Assembly: GCA_017415775.1 (NCBI GenBank)
Contig: JAFQFC010000037.1
Span: 27,053-91,052, forward strand
Source of the DNA: Oscillospiraceae bacterium
GTDB lineage: Bacteria; Bacillota; Clostridia; Oscillospirales; Oscillospiraceae
DNA length: 64,000 nt
Reading direction: 5' to 3'
The notes beneath the pieces were generated by a model, which ran no database searches, was not told where the DNA came from, and saw only the letters and a program-made list of their open reading frames with translations. Shown here piece by piece: positions 48,315 through 56,037 of the stretch (position 1 is the first letter of the stretch; each line of letters starts with the position of its first letter). The position numbers and the translations under genes are program-made.

Positions 48315-48761
48315 ATGGCATTTTTTGACAAGCTGAAGGATATGGCCGAGGTCGTGGCCGAAAAGGCCAAGGACGCTGCCGAAGTGGTCAGCGAGAAGGC
48401 CAAGGACGTGGGCGAGGCCGCTAAGGTCAATGTGGAGATCCTCAGCGAGCAGCGTGAGATGGAGAAGAATTACCGTGCCATCGGCGAGTGGTTCGTCTCT
48501 GAGTATGAGGGCGAGATCCCCGACGCCGTGAAGGACGTGGTGGCCGCCGTCAACGCTTCCAAGGCCCGTATCGCCGAGCTGGAGGCCCAGAAGGCTGCCG
48601 CCAAGGCTGACAGCGAAGCTCCTGCCGAGGAAGTGGCCGAAGAGGCCGTGGCCGAGGAAGCTCCCGTGGAGGAAGCTCCCGCCGTTCCCACCTGCCCCGT
48701 GTGCGGTGCCAAGTCCGAGGGTAAGTTCTGCCCCGAGTGCGGCGCTCCCATGAACGAGTAA
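48315..48761 (+). CDS. Helical protein with C-terminal zinc ribbon
   Basis: This 148-residue protein has an amphipathic helical N-terminus (repeats of EVVAEKAKDAAE type, residues 8-35), a second helix, a long Glu/Ala/Pro linker and a zinc ribbon CPVCGAKSEGKFCPECG at the C-terminus. No signal or membrane segment is present. The repetitive helices resemble stress-type LEA-like or YtxH-like segments, but I do not assign a family. The AAAGGAG site, own promoter and terminator show a monocistronic, probably well-expressed gene. Confidence 0.75.
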   Translation: MAFFDKLKDMAEVVAEKAKDAAEVVSEKAKDVGEAAKVNVEILSEQREMEKNYRAIGEWFVSEYEGEIPDAVKDVVAAVNASKARIAELEAQKAAAKADSEAPAEEVAEEAVAEEAPVEEAPAVPTCPVCGAKSEGKFCPECGAPMNE

Positions 48762-48773
48762 TTGCAGCAATTG

Positions 48774-48804
48774 AAAAAAGCGGCTCACACGAGCCGCTTT
48801 TTTT
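48774..48804 (+). terminator. Terminator after the zinc-ribbon gene
   Basis: GCGGCTC-ACAC-GAGCCGC with A-rich entry and T7. Confidence 0.88.
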
Positions 48805-48867
48805 ATTGCCAAAATTCCTCCTTTGCGCTATCTTAGTAGAAGAAAAACATCATGGGAGGCTTTCACC

Positions 48868-49695
48868 ATGCACGATATCCGCATCATCGCCCTGGACTTG
48901 GACGGCACGCTCCTCAACAGCAACAAGGAGCTGACGGCGCGCAATTACGATGCGCTGGCCGCCGCTGCCGCCAAGGGCATCCAGATCGTCCCCACCACGG
49001 GCCGGTTCTATAACGCCATGCCCCAGGCCATCCGTGACCTGCCCTTTGTCAACTATGCCATCACCATCAACGGCGCACAGGTCCAGAACGTCCGCACCGG
49101 CCAGGTGCTGTACCGCTCCGAGATCCCCTGGCAGCAGGCGGTGGAGATCATGACCTTCCTCGACACTCTGCCGGTGGTCTACGACTGCTTCATGGACAAT
49201 GGGGCGTGGATGACCGCCGCATTGCAGGAGAAGATCGACGACTACACCGACGATCCCCACTACCGCAAAATGGTGCGTCAGCTGCGTGCCCCCGTGCCGG
49301 AGCTGAAGGCATTCATCACCGACCTGGGCCACGATGTGCAGAAAAGCCAGTTCTTCACCATGGACGCCGCCCTCCGTGCGCGGATGCTCCGGGAGCTGCC
49401 CCAAATGTTCCCCGGCATCGTCACCTCCTCGGCGCTGAAGCACAATGTGGAGATCAACCAGGCTCGGGCCAATAAGGGCGAGGCGCTGCTGGCGCTGGCG
49501 GCCCATCTGGGCTGGGGCGCAGAGAATGTCATGTCCTTCGGCGACGGCCTCAACGATCTGACCATGATCGAGGCGGCAGGCCTTGGTGTGGTGATGGCCA
49601 ACGGCGTGGATGAGCTGAAACATTGCGCAAACTACATCACAGACGACTGCGACCACGACGGCGTGGCCGCTGCCATCGAAAAATTCTGCCTGTAA
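48868..49695 (+). CDS. Cof-type HAD-superfamily phosphatase
   Basis: This 275-residue protein has HAD motif I IALDLDGTLLNS (nucleophile Asp), motif II in IVPTTGR, motif III with Lys in ANKGEALLAL, and motif IV FGDGLNDLTMIE. The C2-type cap between motifs II and III places it with Cof/YidA sugar-phosphate phosphatases. It probably dephosphorylates sugar phosphates or cofactors in the cytoplasm. GGGAGG precedes the ATG. A hairpin without T-run (AAAGCTGTG/CACAGCTTT) follows at 49702-49728. Confidence 0.92.
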   Translation: MHDIRIIALDLDGTLLNSNKELTARNYDALAAAAAKGIQIVPTTGRFYNAMPQAIRDLPFVNYAITINGAQVQNVRTGQVLYRSEIPWQQAVEIMTFLDTLPVVYDCFMDNGAWMTAALQEKIDDYTDDPHYRKMVRQLRAPVPELKAFITDLGHDVQKSQFFTMDAALRARMLRELPQMFPGIVTSSALKHNVEINQARANKGEALLALAAHLGWGAENVMSFGDGLNDLTMIEAAGLGVVMANGVDELKHCANYITDDCDHDGVAAAIEKFCL

Positions 49696-49778
49696 CGCCA
49701 CAAAGCTGTGGCATCTGTCACAGCTTTGCGGCCTTGGGCGTAGTATGATACTGCCAAAGAAAGAGAGGAGGCGTTACG

Positions 49779-50567
49779 ATGTTCTTGAAACCGGAGGTGC
49801 TGCAGGGTGTATTCATCCCGTTCCTTGGTACGGTACTGGGCGCCGGATTTGTGTTCTTCCTCAAAGGGGAAATGCCCCGCACGGTGCAGCGGGCGCTGAC
49901 CGGCTTTGCCGCCGGTGTCATGACCGCTGCTTCGGTGTGGAGCCTGCTGATCCCCGCCATGGACCAGTCGGAGCATTTGGGTAAGTGGGCCTTCCTGCCT
50001 GCCTTCATCGGTCTTTGGATCGGTGTGCTGTTCCTGCTGGGGCTGGATAAACTGATCCCCCATCTGCATATGAACAGCGATTTCCCCGAGGGCCGCAGCT
50101 GCGGTCTGGGCAAGTCCACCATGCTGGTGTTCGCCGTGGCGCTGCATAACCTGCCTGAAGGTATGGCGGTGGGCGTACTGCTGGCCGGTTGGCTGGCGGG
50201 TAATGAGACCATTTCCTCGGCGGCAGTGCTGGCGCTGGCGGTGGGTATCGCCATCCAGAACATGCCTGAGGGTGCCATCATCTCCCTGCCCCTGAAAAGT
50301 CAGGGCATGAAGAGCGGTAAGGCTTTCCTGCTGGGTGCCGCTTCCGGCGCTGTAGAGCCGGTGGGCGCTGTGCTGACGCTGCTGCTGGCCGGTGTTCTGG
50401 CGCCGATCCTGCCCTATGTGCTGGCCTTCGCCGCCGGCGCCATGCTGTACGTGGTGGTGGAGGAGCTGATCCCCGAAATGAGCGAGGGCGACCATTCCAA
50501 CATCGGCGTTGTCTTCTTCACGGTGGGTTTCTCCGTGATGATGATGCTGGATGTGGCATTGGGATAA
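49779..50567 (+). CDS. ZIP-family metal transporter (ZupT/GufA-like)
   Basis: This 262-residue protein has about eight helices. The two metal-binding helices carry HNLPEGMAVG and QNMPEGAIISLPL, the binuclear ZIP motif. A His-containing loop (HLHMNSDF) lies between helices 3 and 4. ZIP proteins import Zn2+, Fe2+ or Mn2+ into the cytoplasm; GufA-type members sometimes run in the other direction. AGAGAGGAGG precedes the ATG. A terminator follows. I see no metal-regulator box upstream. Confidence 0.93.
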   Translation: MFLKPEVLQGVFIPFLGTVLGAGFVFFLKGEMPRTVQRALTGFAAGVMTAASVWSLLIPAMDQSEHLGKWAFLPAFIGLWIGVLFLLGLDKLIPHLHMNSDFPEGRSCGLGKSTMLVFAVALHNLPEGMAVGVLLAGWLAGNETISSAAVLALAVGIAIQNMPEGAIISLPLKSQGMKSGKAFLLGAASGAVEPVGAVLTLLLAGVLAPILPYVLAFAAGAMLYVVVEELIPEMSEGDHSNIGVVFFTVGFSVMMMLDVALG

Positions 50568-50573
50568 ATACGT

Positions 50574-50600
50574 AAAAACGGCGCATTTGCGCCGTTTTTT
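50574..50600 (+). terminator. Terminator after the ZIP transporter
   Basis: AAAACGGCGC-ATTT-GCGCCGTTTTTT. Confidence 0.85.
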
Positions 50601-50601
50601 G

Positions 50602-50630
50602 TTGCGTGCATGTTGCGCACGTGATAGAAT
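50602..50630 (+). promoter_or_regulatory. Promoter of the membrane zinc-ribbon gene
   Basis: TTGCGT (50602-50607), a 17-bp spacer and TAGAAT (50625-50630). Confidence 0.65.
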
Positions 50631-50651
50631 GAAACAAAGGAGGGGTGGACG

Positions 50652-50963
50652 ATGAAAAAGACGCTCAACCGAAAACTGACCCGATGCTGGATGGCTTTCA
50701 TGGCAGGATCGCTCTTTTTCCTCCTGTTTCTATTTGTCAGCGGAGGCGGCGCAGTAGTGTTTTCCGTTCTGTCCATCGCCTGTCTGGTGATCGGCGTCAT
50801 ACTGCTGCTCATTGCCAACCGCTGCCCTCACTGCGGGAACGGCTTTCGGGGCGGCTCGTGGAGTAAGCCCCATGCCGGTTACTGCAACAAGTGCGGCAAG
50901 CTGATGGAATACGATGACACCGTGGCCGAGCGGGAACGCCGCCGCACATTGAGAAAAGACTAA
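50652..50963 (+). CDS. Small membrane protein with zinc ribbon (103 aa)
   Basis: This 103-residue protein has two hydrophobic helices (residues 14-32 and 34-54), then a cytoplasmic zinc ribbon with CPHCGN and, about 18 residues on, CNKCGK, and a basic tail. Small proteins with this layout are common in Clostridia; no function is known. GGAGGGG precedes the ATG. It has its own promoter and a strong 18-bp terminator overlapping its stop codon. Confidence 0.75.
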   Translation: MKKTLNRKLTRCWMAFMAGSLFFLLFLFVSGGGAVVFSVLSIACLVIGVILLLIANRCPHCGNGFRGGSWSKPHAGYCNKCGKLMEYDDTVAERERRRTLRKD

Positions 50964-51001
50964 ATGAAGGCCCGTCTGCCATGCAGACGGGCCTTCATTT
51001 T
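50962..51001 (+). terminator. 18-bp terminator hairpin overlapping the stop codon
   Basis: AAATGAAGGCCCGTCTGC pairs with its full complement over a CAT loop. The GGCCCGTCTGC part recurs in the terminator at 51175-51209. Confidence 0.85.
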
Positions 51002-51009
51002 ATGAATAC

Positions 51010-51170
51010 CTCGTAGAGTTTCGCCGCTTGCGGCGAAAAAGAATCAAATTTGTTTTTTCTACCGACATGTGCGGGAGAAAAAACTCTTCTCAGAGCGCAA
51101 GTGTGCGAGCCAAGCGAGTGCATGCGGCGCTCTGCAAAAATTGCCCCAAAAGCGGAGCCTTTTGGGGCAG
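51010..51170 (-). repeat. Four-hairpin dispersed element, copy 2 (inverted)
   Basis: On the minus strand the same four hairpins occur with different arm sequences. H1 is TGCCCCAAAAG/CTTTTGGGGCA (51169-51142), H2 CAGAGCGC/GCGCTCTG (51134-51091), H3 GTTTTTTCT/AGAAAAAAC (51084-51052) and H4 TTTCGCCGC/GCGGCGAAA (51038-51019). Inner sequences ATGCACTCGCT, GCTCGCACACT and GCACATGTCGG are conserved with copy 1. Confidence 0.85.
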
Positions 51171-51174
51171 CCTA

Positions 51175-51209
51175 AAAGGCCCGTCTGCGCAGCAGACGGG
51201 CTCTTTTTA
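51175..51209 (-). terminator. Terminator of the AI-2E-type gene
   Basis: GCCCGTCTGC (51179-51188) pairs with GCAGACGGGC (51192-51201), with T-runs on both sides; the minus-strand stop codon lies inside it. Confidence 0.8.
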
Positions 51210-52343
51210 TTCGGTTTTCTCTTCCGTTTTCACCGCAATGGCGTCTTTTTTGTTCATGTCGTTGCGGATCAGCGTATAGGCGGCTGCCGCAATGGGCACG
51301 CCCAGCAGCATACCCAGCACACCGGCCACGCCGCCGCCAATGATCACGGCGGCCAGCACCCAGATGCCCGGCAGGCCCAGCGAGGAGCCTACCACCTTGG
51401 GATAGATCAGGTTGCCCTCCAGCTGCTGCAGGATGACCAGGAAGATGAGGAAGATCAGGGCCTTCATGGGGGATACCATCAGGATCATGAACGCACCCAC
51501 CGCTGCGCCGATGTAAGCGCCGGCCACAGGGATCAGGGCGGTAAAGGCGATCAGCGCACCGATCATGGTGGCGTAGGGCAGGCGCAGGATCACCATGCCC
51601 AGCGCACACAATGCGCCCAGGATCACGGCCTCGATGCACTGGCCGGAGATATAGCGGCGGAAGGAGTAGTTCAGCACATCCAGCACATAGAGCGTGCGGT
51701 CGTGGATCTTTTCGGGCAGATAGTGCCGCATCAGCCGCTTGCACTGCGCCTGCAGCTTGTCTCGGCCCATCAGCAGATAGATGGAAAAAATCAGGGCCAT
51801 GAAGGCGGTGACGATGCCGGAGAAGACGGAGGACACGGTGGCGATCACCACGCCCATCACGCTGCCCACGCCGGAGGTCACCACGTTGAAGATGTCGCCG
51901 ATCTTGCTCTGCCAGTCGATGCTGTGCAGGGTGCTCAGCAGCTCTTCAGACAGGAAGGGCACCGTGTCCAGCCAGGCGATGACCGACTCAATGGCGCCGG
52001 GCAGCTGGGCGATCAGCAGCTCCACGCAGTCCACCAATTCCGGCAGGATCAGCCACACGATGACGGTGATGATGGCCAGCAGGGAGAGGATGGCCAGCAG
52101 CAGACACACCGGACGGCGCAGCTTGGCCACCTTGGAGTTGGTGCTGCGGGGAAAGAACCGCTTTTCGTAGGAACGCATGATGAGGTTCAGCACATAGGCT
52201 AGCGCACCGCCGATCAGCAGCGGCATGGCCGCCGACAGCAGCGTGCCGAACAGCTTGGCCACGGCGGGCCAGTAGTGGATGGCCAGGTATAAAAGGAAAA
52301 TGCTCAGCGCAATGCGCAGACAGCTTTTCAGGGTGAGATTCAT
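51207..52343 (-). CDS. AI-2E family transporter (YdiK/TqsA-like)
   Basis: This 378-residue protein has about eight hydrophobic helices. The GALAYVLNLIM block lies in the N-terminal pair, a large loop runs around residues 140-200, and the family-typical C-terminal half carries YPKVVGSSLGLPGIWVLAAVIIGG. Members export autoinducer-2, small molecules or Na+; substrate not assigned here. AAAGGAG precedes the ATG. Its 3' end touches the inverted four-hairpin element through a short terminator. Confidence 0.92.
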   Translation of the reverse strand: MNLTLKSCLRIALSIFLLYLAIHYWPAVAKLFGTLLSAAMPLLIGGALAYVLNLIMRSYEKRFFPRSTNSKVAKLRRPVCLLLAILSLLAIITVIVWLILPELVDCVELLIAQLPGAIESVIAWLDTVPFLSEELLSTLHSIDWQSKIGDIFNVVTSGVGSVMGVVIATVSSVFSGIVTAFMALIFSIYLLMGRDKLQAQCKRLMRHYLPEKIHDRTLYVLDVLNYSFRRYISGQCIEAVILGALCALGMVILRLPYATMIGALIAFTALIPVAGAYIGAAVGAFMILMVSPMKALIFLIFLVILQQLEGNLIYPKVVGSSLGLPGIWVLAAVIIGGGVAGVLGMLLGVPIAAAAYTLIRNDMNKKDAIAVKTEEKTE

Positions 52344-52436
52344 GCCCTGTGGCTCCTTTCAGAGAAAAACATTCGGTATGATGGAATGATGATACCGTAA
52401 ATTTATGTCCAAAATATGAAAAAAACCTTCTTTTTT

Positions 52437-52474
52437 CAAAAATATCCCGGTGCGCAGTGCGTACCGGGATATTT
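52437..52474 (-). terminator. Terminator after sufB
   Basis: AAATATCCCGGT (52440-52451) pairs with ACCGGGATATTT (52463-52474); on the minus strand T5 follows. Confidence 0.82.
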
Positions 52475-52486
52475 GTCTGCATCGAA

Positions 52487-53413
52487 TCAGGCGAGGAAAC
52501 CCTTCAGGATGGTGTCCTCGGCCTCCTCGGCGGTGAGACCCAGCGTCTCCAGCTTCAGCAGCTGGTCGCCGGCGATCTTGCCGATGGCGGCCTCGTGGAT
52601 CAGCTGTGCCTCGGGGTGGTTGGCGGAGATCTCCGGGATGGAGCGGATCTTGGCCTCGCCCATAATGATGGAGTCGCACTGCACGTGGCCGAAGCAGGGG
52701 GCGTTGCCCACCACCCGGGGATAGAACACCTGCACGGACTCATCCTGGCCCACGCTGCGGGAGATGACGCGGCACTTGGCGTCCTCACCGTTGAGCTCGA
52801 TCTCCATGTCGCTGATGGCCTCCTGCTTGCCGTGGGTCAGCAGACGCTCGGTGATGACCACCTCGCTGCCGGCTTCGCAGACAAACTTGGTGAAGCGCTT
52901 GGTGGAGTCGATGCCCCGGATCTGCACCGTATCCATCTGGATGGTGGAGTTCTCGCCCAGATACACGATGGTCTGGGGGTTCATGATGTTCTGGCCGGTC
53001 TGGCCGGGATCATTTTCGCCGTAGTGCTTCTCGGCGTAGCGGACACGGGAGTTCTTGCCCACGTAGAAGGTGTGGATGCCGTCGTGGCGGGACTCGTTGC
53101 AGCCGCTGTTGTGGATGCCGCAGCCGGCCACGATCTCCACGTCGCAGTCGTCGCCGATAAAGAAGTCGTTGTACACCATTTCGCTGATGCCGCTCTTGCT
53201 GATGACCACGGGGATGAAGCACTTCTCCCCCTTGGTGCCGTCCTTGATGCGGATGTCGATGCCCTCTTTGTCGGTCTTGGTGGTGATCTCAATAAATTCG
53301 GTGCTCTGGCGTGCCTCGCAGCCGCTGTCTTTGCGGATGTTGAAGGCGCCCACCGGCTGACCGGTCAGGTCAGCGATCTGCTCAAGCAGTCTTGCGTCGA
53401 TATCGGTGATCAT
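52487..53413 (-). CDS. sufB: SufB/SufD-type Fe-S scaffold subunit
   Basis: This 308-residue protein is short for SufB (about 465 residues) and lacks the N-terminal extension. The core beta-helix blocks VVISKSGISEMVYNDFFIGDD, GCGIHNSGCNESRHDGIH and C-terminal QCDSIIMGEAKIRSIPEI, HEAAIGKIAGDQL are all present, including the conserved HEA segment. It forms the scaffold that assembles iron-sulfur clusters with the SufC ATPase. Only SufC is adjacent; no SufS, SufU or SufE is in the window. The pair matches the SUF-like minimal (SmsCB) type of anaerobes. Its start overlaps sufC by 4 bp. Confidence 0.9.
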   Translation of the reverse strand: MITDIDARLLEQIADLTGQPVGAFNIRKDSGCEARQSTEFIEITTKTDKEGIDIRIKDGTKGEKCFIPVVISKSGISEMVYNDFFIGDDCDVEIVAGCGIHNSGCNESRHDGIHTFYVGKNSRVRYAEKHYGENDPGQTGQNIMNPQTIVYLGENSTIQMDTVQIRGIDSTKRFTKFVCEAGSEVVITERLLTHGKQEAISDMEIELNGEDAKCRVISRSVGQDESVQVFYPRVVGNAPCFGHVQCDSIIMGEAKIRSIPEISANHPEAQLIHEAAIGKIAGDQLLKLETLGLTAEEAEDTILKGFLA

Positions 53414-54147
53414 TTCTTTTCCTCCTTACTCAGCACGGGGCAGCCGCCCAGCGTATTGGCCAGGATCAGGGGGAAGATCTCCTCGGTGGAGCCCCGGTGG
53501 GCGATCTCGCCGCCGGCCACCACCACGATCTCGTCGGCCAGTTGGATGATCCGCTCCTGATGGGAGATGATGATCATCGTGGCGTCCTGGCTGCGGTGGA
53601 TCTGTTCAAAGGTCTCGGTCAGACGGGCGAAGCTCCACAGGTCGATGCCGGCCTCGGGCTCGTCGAAGATCATGAGGGAGCTGTTGCGGGCCAGAATGGT
53701 GGCGATCTCAATGCGCTTGACCTCGCCGCCGGAGAGGCTCACGTCCACCTCACGGTCCAGATAGTCGTTGGCGCACAGACCCACCTTGGTCAAAAACTGG
53801 CAGCAGCGGTCCTTGCTCAGCTTTTCCGCACCGGCGGAGAGCAGCAGCAGGTCGTGGACAGTGATGCCCTTGAACCGGGGGGGCTGCTGGAAGCCGTAGC
53901 TGATGCCCAGCTTGGCACGCTCCGTAATGTTCAACTCGGTGATGTCCTGCCCGTTGAAGATCACCTTGCCGCTGGTGGGCTGCACCAGACCCATGATGAT
54001 CTTGGCCAAAGTCGTCTTACCGCCGCCGTTGGGGCCGGTAAACACGATCAGTTTGTTGTCGGGGATGACGATGCTCACATCCTTCAGGATGTGCTGCACA
54101 CCCTCAGGGGTGTTAACACTGAAGTAAATATGTTGTAATTCCAGCAT
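53410..54147 (-). CDS. sufC: Fe-S assembly ATPase SufC
   Basis: This 245-residue ABC-type ATPase has Walker A GPNGGGKTT, a SYGFQQPPRFKG Q-loop, the signature LSGGEVKRIEI and Walker B LMIFDEPEAGIDL. The H-loop is ISHQERI. It drives conformational change in SufB during Fe-S cluster assembly in the cytoplasm. AAGGAGGACAAGTCC lies before the ATG, and a TATACT -10-like box lies 47 bp up. It is the first gene of the two-gene unit; a GTTGCA palindrome lies 62 bp upstream. Confidence 0.94.
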   Translation of the reverse strand: MLELQHIYFSVNTPEGVQHILKDVSIVIPDNKLIVFTGPNGGGKTTLAKIIMGLVQPTSGKVIFNGQDITELNITERAKLGISYGFQQPPRFKGITVHDLLLLSAGAEKLSKDRCCQFLTKVGLCANDYLDREVDVSLSGGEVKRIEIATILARNSSLMIFDEPEAGIDLWSFARLTETFEQIHRSQDATMIIISHQERIIQLADEIVVVAGGEIAHRGSTEEIFPLILANTLGGCPVLSKEEKK

Positions 54148-54208
54148 GGACTTGTCCTCCTTGCTTTGGTTTCTATTGGTAGTATAGCGCCGACGGCAAG
54201 TGCGCTCT

Positions 54209-54222
54209 GTTGCAAATGCAAC
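54209..54222. promoter_or_regulatory. GTTGCA-AA-TGCAAC palindrome between sufC and the ferritin-like gene
   Basis: This perfect 6-bp inverted repeat with a 2-bp centre lies in the 219-bp divergent gap between two iron-related genes. It is a candidate operator for a dimeric metal or Fe-S regulator; the regulator is not evident in the window. A weaker hairpin (GGGCG/CGCCC, 54271-54303) with a T-run also lies in the gap. Confidence 0.5.
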
Positions 54223-54366
54223 TAATAAAAACGATTCTCGCCAAGAGCAACATGCATAGTTTAGCAGAAACAGGGCGGAAAAGCAACGGTCTATCGCCCT
54301 TTTTTCCTGTGCCGCACCAAAAATAGGGCCGATACATAGTATAACATGAGAAAGGAGCGTTCAGTC

Positions 54367-54909
54367 ATGGAAAAGGAACGGATCACGCAGGAGGATTATG
54401 TCCGCTACGACCGGGTCTGGCAGCGGGTAGCGCCGGAACTGGACCCTTACCCGGCAGTGCGGCAGGGAGCGGCGGCAGAAGAACTCTGCCCGGCGGAGCG
54501 GGATGACGGGACGACGCAGCTCGCCGCATTCATCGACCAGGCCCTCGCTTGCCGGCGGGCCTATCTGTCAGCCCGGCGCTGCGCCCCCACGACGGCTGCC
54601 CGCCGCACCATGCAGCAGCTGGCGGAGGAATCGGGCGCCCATGCCCGGCGGCTCATGGGCCTTTACTATATCCTGACCGGGCAGTGCTACCGCAGCCACC
54701 TGTGCGCAGCGGAGTCAGAATGCCTGCCCTGGTGCCGCCTGCTGCGTCTGCGCTGGCAGGAGGCCTGCTATGCGGCGGAAGGCTATCGCCGTGCCGCTGA
54801 CGCTGCAGCGGACGGCTGCGTGCAGGGCATCCTGCTGCAAATGGCAGAGGATCAGCGCCGCCATGCATCGGTGCTGCTGCACCTGCTGGAGGGGAATCTG
54901 CCCGGATAG
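54367..54909 (+). CDS. Ferritin-like (rubrerythrin-type fold) protein
   Basis: This 180-residue, all-helical protein has helix pairs at about residues 48-90 and 115-160. Glu and His residues are spaced like metal ligands in ferritin-like four-helix bundles (QQLAEESGAHARRL and QMAEDQRRHASVLLHL, each a helix with Glu-x-x-His spacing). Most of the middle is arginine- and cysteine-rich. It may bind iron or act in oxidative defence; this call is by pattern only. AAAGGAG precedes the ATG at 54367. It is divergent from sufCB across a palindrome. Confidence 0.6.
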   Translation: MEKERITQEDYVRYDRVWQRVAPELDPYPAVRQGAAAEELCPAERDDGTTQLAAFIDQALACRRAYLSARRCAPTTAARRTMQQLAEESGAHARRLMGLYYILTGQCYRSHLCAAESECLPWCRLLRLRWQEACYAAEGYRRAADAAADGCVQGILLQMAEDQRRHASVLLHLLEGNLPG

Positions 54910-54910
54910 C

Positions 54911-54939
54911 TTGCATTGCGGCGGGGACGGTGGTACAAT
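54911..54939 (+). promoter_or_regulatory. Promoter of the HD-domain gene
   Basis: TTGCAT (54911-54916), a 17-bp spacer and TACAAT (54934-54939), 31 bp before the ATG. Confidence 0.75.
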
Positions 54940-54969
54940 GCAGCTAATATGAACAAAGGAGAATGTCCC

Positions 54970-55554
54970 ATGAAAACCTGCATCACCAGAGAGGCCGCTA
55001 TGGCTGCACTGACCAAGTACAACACCGAAGCTTTCCACATCCAGCACGCCCTGACGGTGGAAGGCGTCATGCGCTGGTACGCCAACGAGCTGGGCTACGG
55101 CGAGGACGCCGATTTCTGGGCCACCGTGGGTTTGCTTCACGACATCGACTTTGAGCAGTGGCCCGAGGAGCACTGCATCAAGGCCCCCGAACTGCTGGCA
55201 GAGGCCGGCTGCGATGCTGAGTTCGTCCACGCCGTCTGCAGCCACGGCTACGGCCTGTGCTGCGACGTAGCCCCCCAGCATGAAATGGAGAAGGTGCTGT
55301 TCGCTGCCGACGAGCTCACCGGCCTCATCGGTGCTGCCGCCCGCATGCGCCCCTCCAAGAGCTGCATGGACATGGAGGTCAGCAGCCTCAAGAAGAAGTT
55401 CAAGGACAAGAAATTTGCTGCCGGCTGCAGCCGCGATGTGATCCGCCAGGGTGCGGAGATGCTGGGCTGGGAGCTGGAAAAGCTGATGGAGCAGACGATC
55501 CTGGCCATGCGCTCCTGCGAAGAGAGCGTCAACGCCGCCTGCGCCGCCCTGTAA
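54970..55554 (+). CDS. HD-domain (HDIG-type) hydrolase
   Basis: This 194-residue protein has His in HIQHALTVEGVM, the HD doublet in VGLLHDIDFEQW and a further His in CSHGYG. The HD Asp is in LFAADELTGLI, the usual metal-binding order. Many HDIG-type proteins hydrolyse nucleotides or cyclic nucleotides; specificity is unknown. Eight cysteines are spread through it. GGAG lies before the ATG at 54970, and it has its own promoter and terminator. Confidence 0.88.
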   Translation: MKTCITREAAMAALTKYNTEAFHIQHALTVEGVMRWYANELGYGEDADFWATVGLLHDIDFEQWPEEHCIKAPELLAEAGCDAEFVHAVCSHGYGLCCDVAPQHEMEKVLFAADELTGLIGAAARMRPSKSCMDMEVSSLKKKFKDKKFAAGCSRDVIRQGAEMLGWELEKLMEQTILAMRSCEESVNAACAAL

Positions 55555-55561
55555 CTGTATG

Positions 55562-55607
55562 AAAAAATGCCTGACGCTGCCGTAAAGGCCGGTGTCAGGC
55601 ATTTTTT
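55562..55607 (+). terminator. Terminator after the HD-domain gene
   Basis: AAAAAATGCCTGAC pairs with GTCAGGCATTTTTT around an inner CTGCC/GGC stem. Confidence 0.88.
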
Positions 55608-55663
55608 GTGCAGTTCTTAAAGATACACTTCGCCATTTGCGTGAAAATTTTGGCAAAAAACCG

Positions 55664-55692
55664 TTGACAATCCGGTGCTGTGCCGCTATAAT
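55664..55692 (+). promoter_or_regulatory. Consensus promoter of the feo operon
   Basis: Perfect TTGACA (55664-55669), a 17-bp spacer and perfect TATAAT (55687-55692), about 100 bp upstream of feoA. Confidence 0.88.
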
Positions 55693-55701
55693 AATCGTGT
55701 A

Positions 55702-55751
55702 GTTAGCGGATGCTAACTGTAAATTTTGACTATCGGTTAGCGGATGCTAAC
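55702..55751 (+). promoter_or_regulatory. Tandem GTTAGC-GGAT-GCTAAC operators of the feo operon
   Basis: Two identical 16-bp palindromes lie at 55702-55717 and 55736-55751, 34 bp apart (about three helical turns). The first starts at or near the expected transcription start. The TTAGC/GCTAA arms resemble DtxR/IdeR-type iron boxes, so iron-dependent repression by a DtxR-family protein is likely; no such regulator is encoded in the window. Confidence 0.78.
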
Positions 55752-55791
55752 TTGTTTGAAAGAAGCCGCTTCGGCGGCAGGAGGAAAGAGT

Positions 55792-56013
55792 ATGGAAACG
55801 CTGAAAAACGTGAGAGTGGGGCAGACCGCCACGGTGGTGAAGCTCCACGGTGAGGGTCCGGTGCGCCGCCGCATCATGGACATGGGCATCACCAAGGGTG
55901 TGGAGATCTATGTCCGTAAGGTGGCCCCGCTGGGAGATCCCATGGAGCTGACGGTCCGCGGCTACGAGCTGAGCCTGCGCAAGGCCGACGCCGAAATGGT
56001 GGAAGTGCACTGA
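55792..56013 (+). CDS. feoA: Ferrous iron transport protein FeoA
   Basis: This 73-residue SH3-like small protein (VGQTATVVKLHGEGPVRRRIMDMGI, then VRKVAPLGDPMELTVRGYELSLRK) matches FeoA. It interacts with FeoB in ferrous iron uptake. The ATG at 55792 follows GGCAGGAGG; a longer frame from 55744 would start in the operator. It is separated from feoB by 24 bp, so the operon is feoA-feoB-Cys-rich protein. Confidence 0.93.
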   Translation: METLKNVRVGQTATVVKLHGEGPVRRRIMDMGITKGVEIYVRKVAPLGDPMELTVRGYELSLRKADAEMVEVH

Positions 56014-56037
56014 AGCCCCAAAGAGAGGTAAGAAGAA

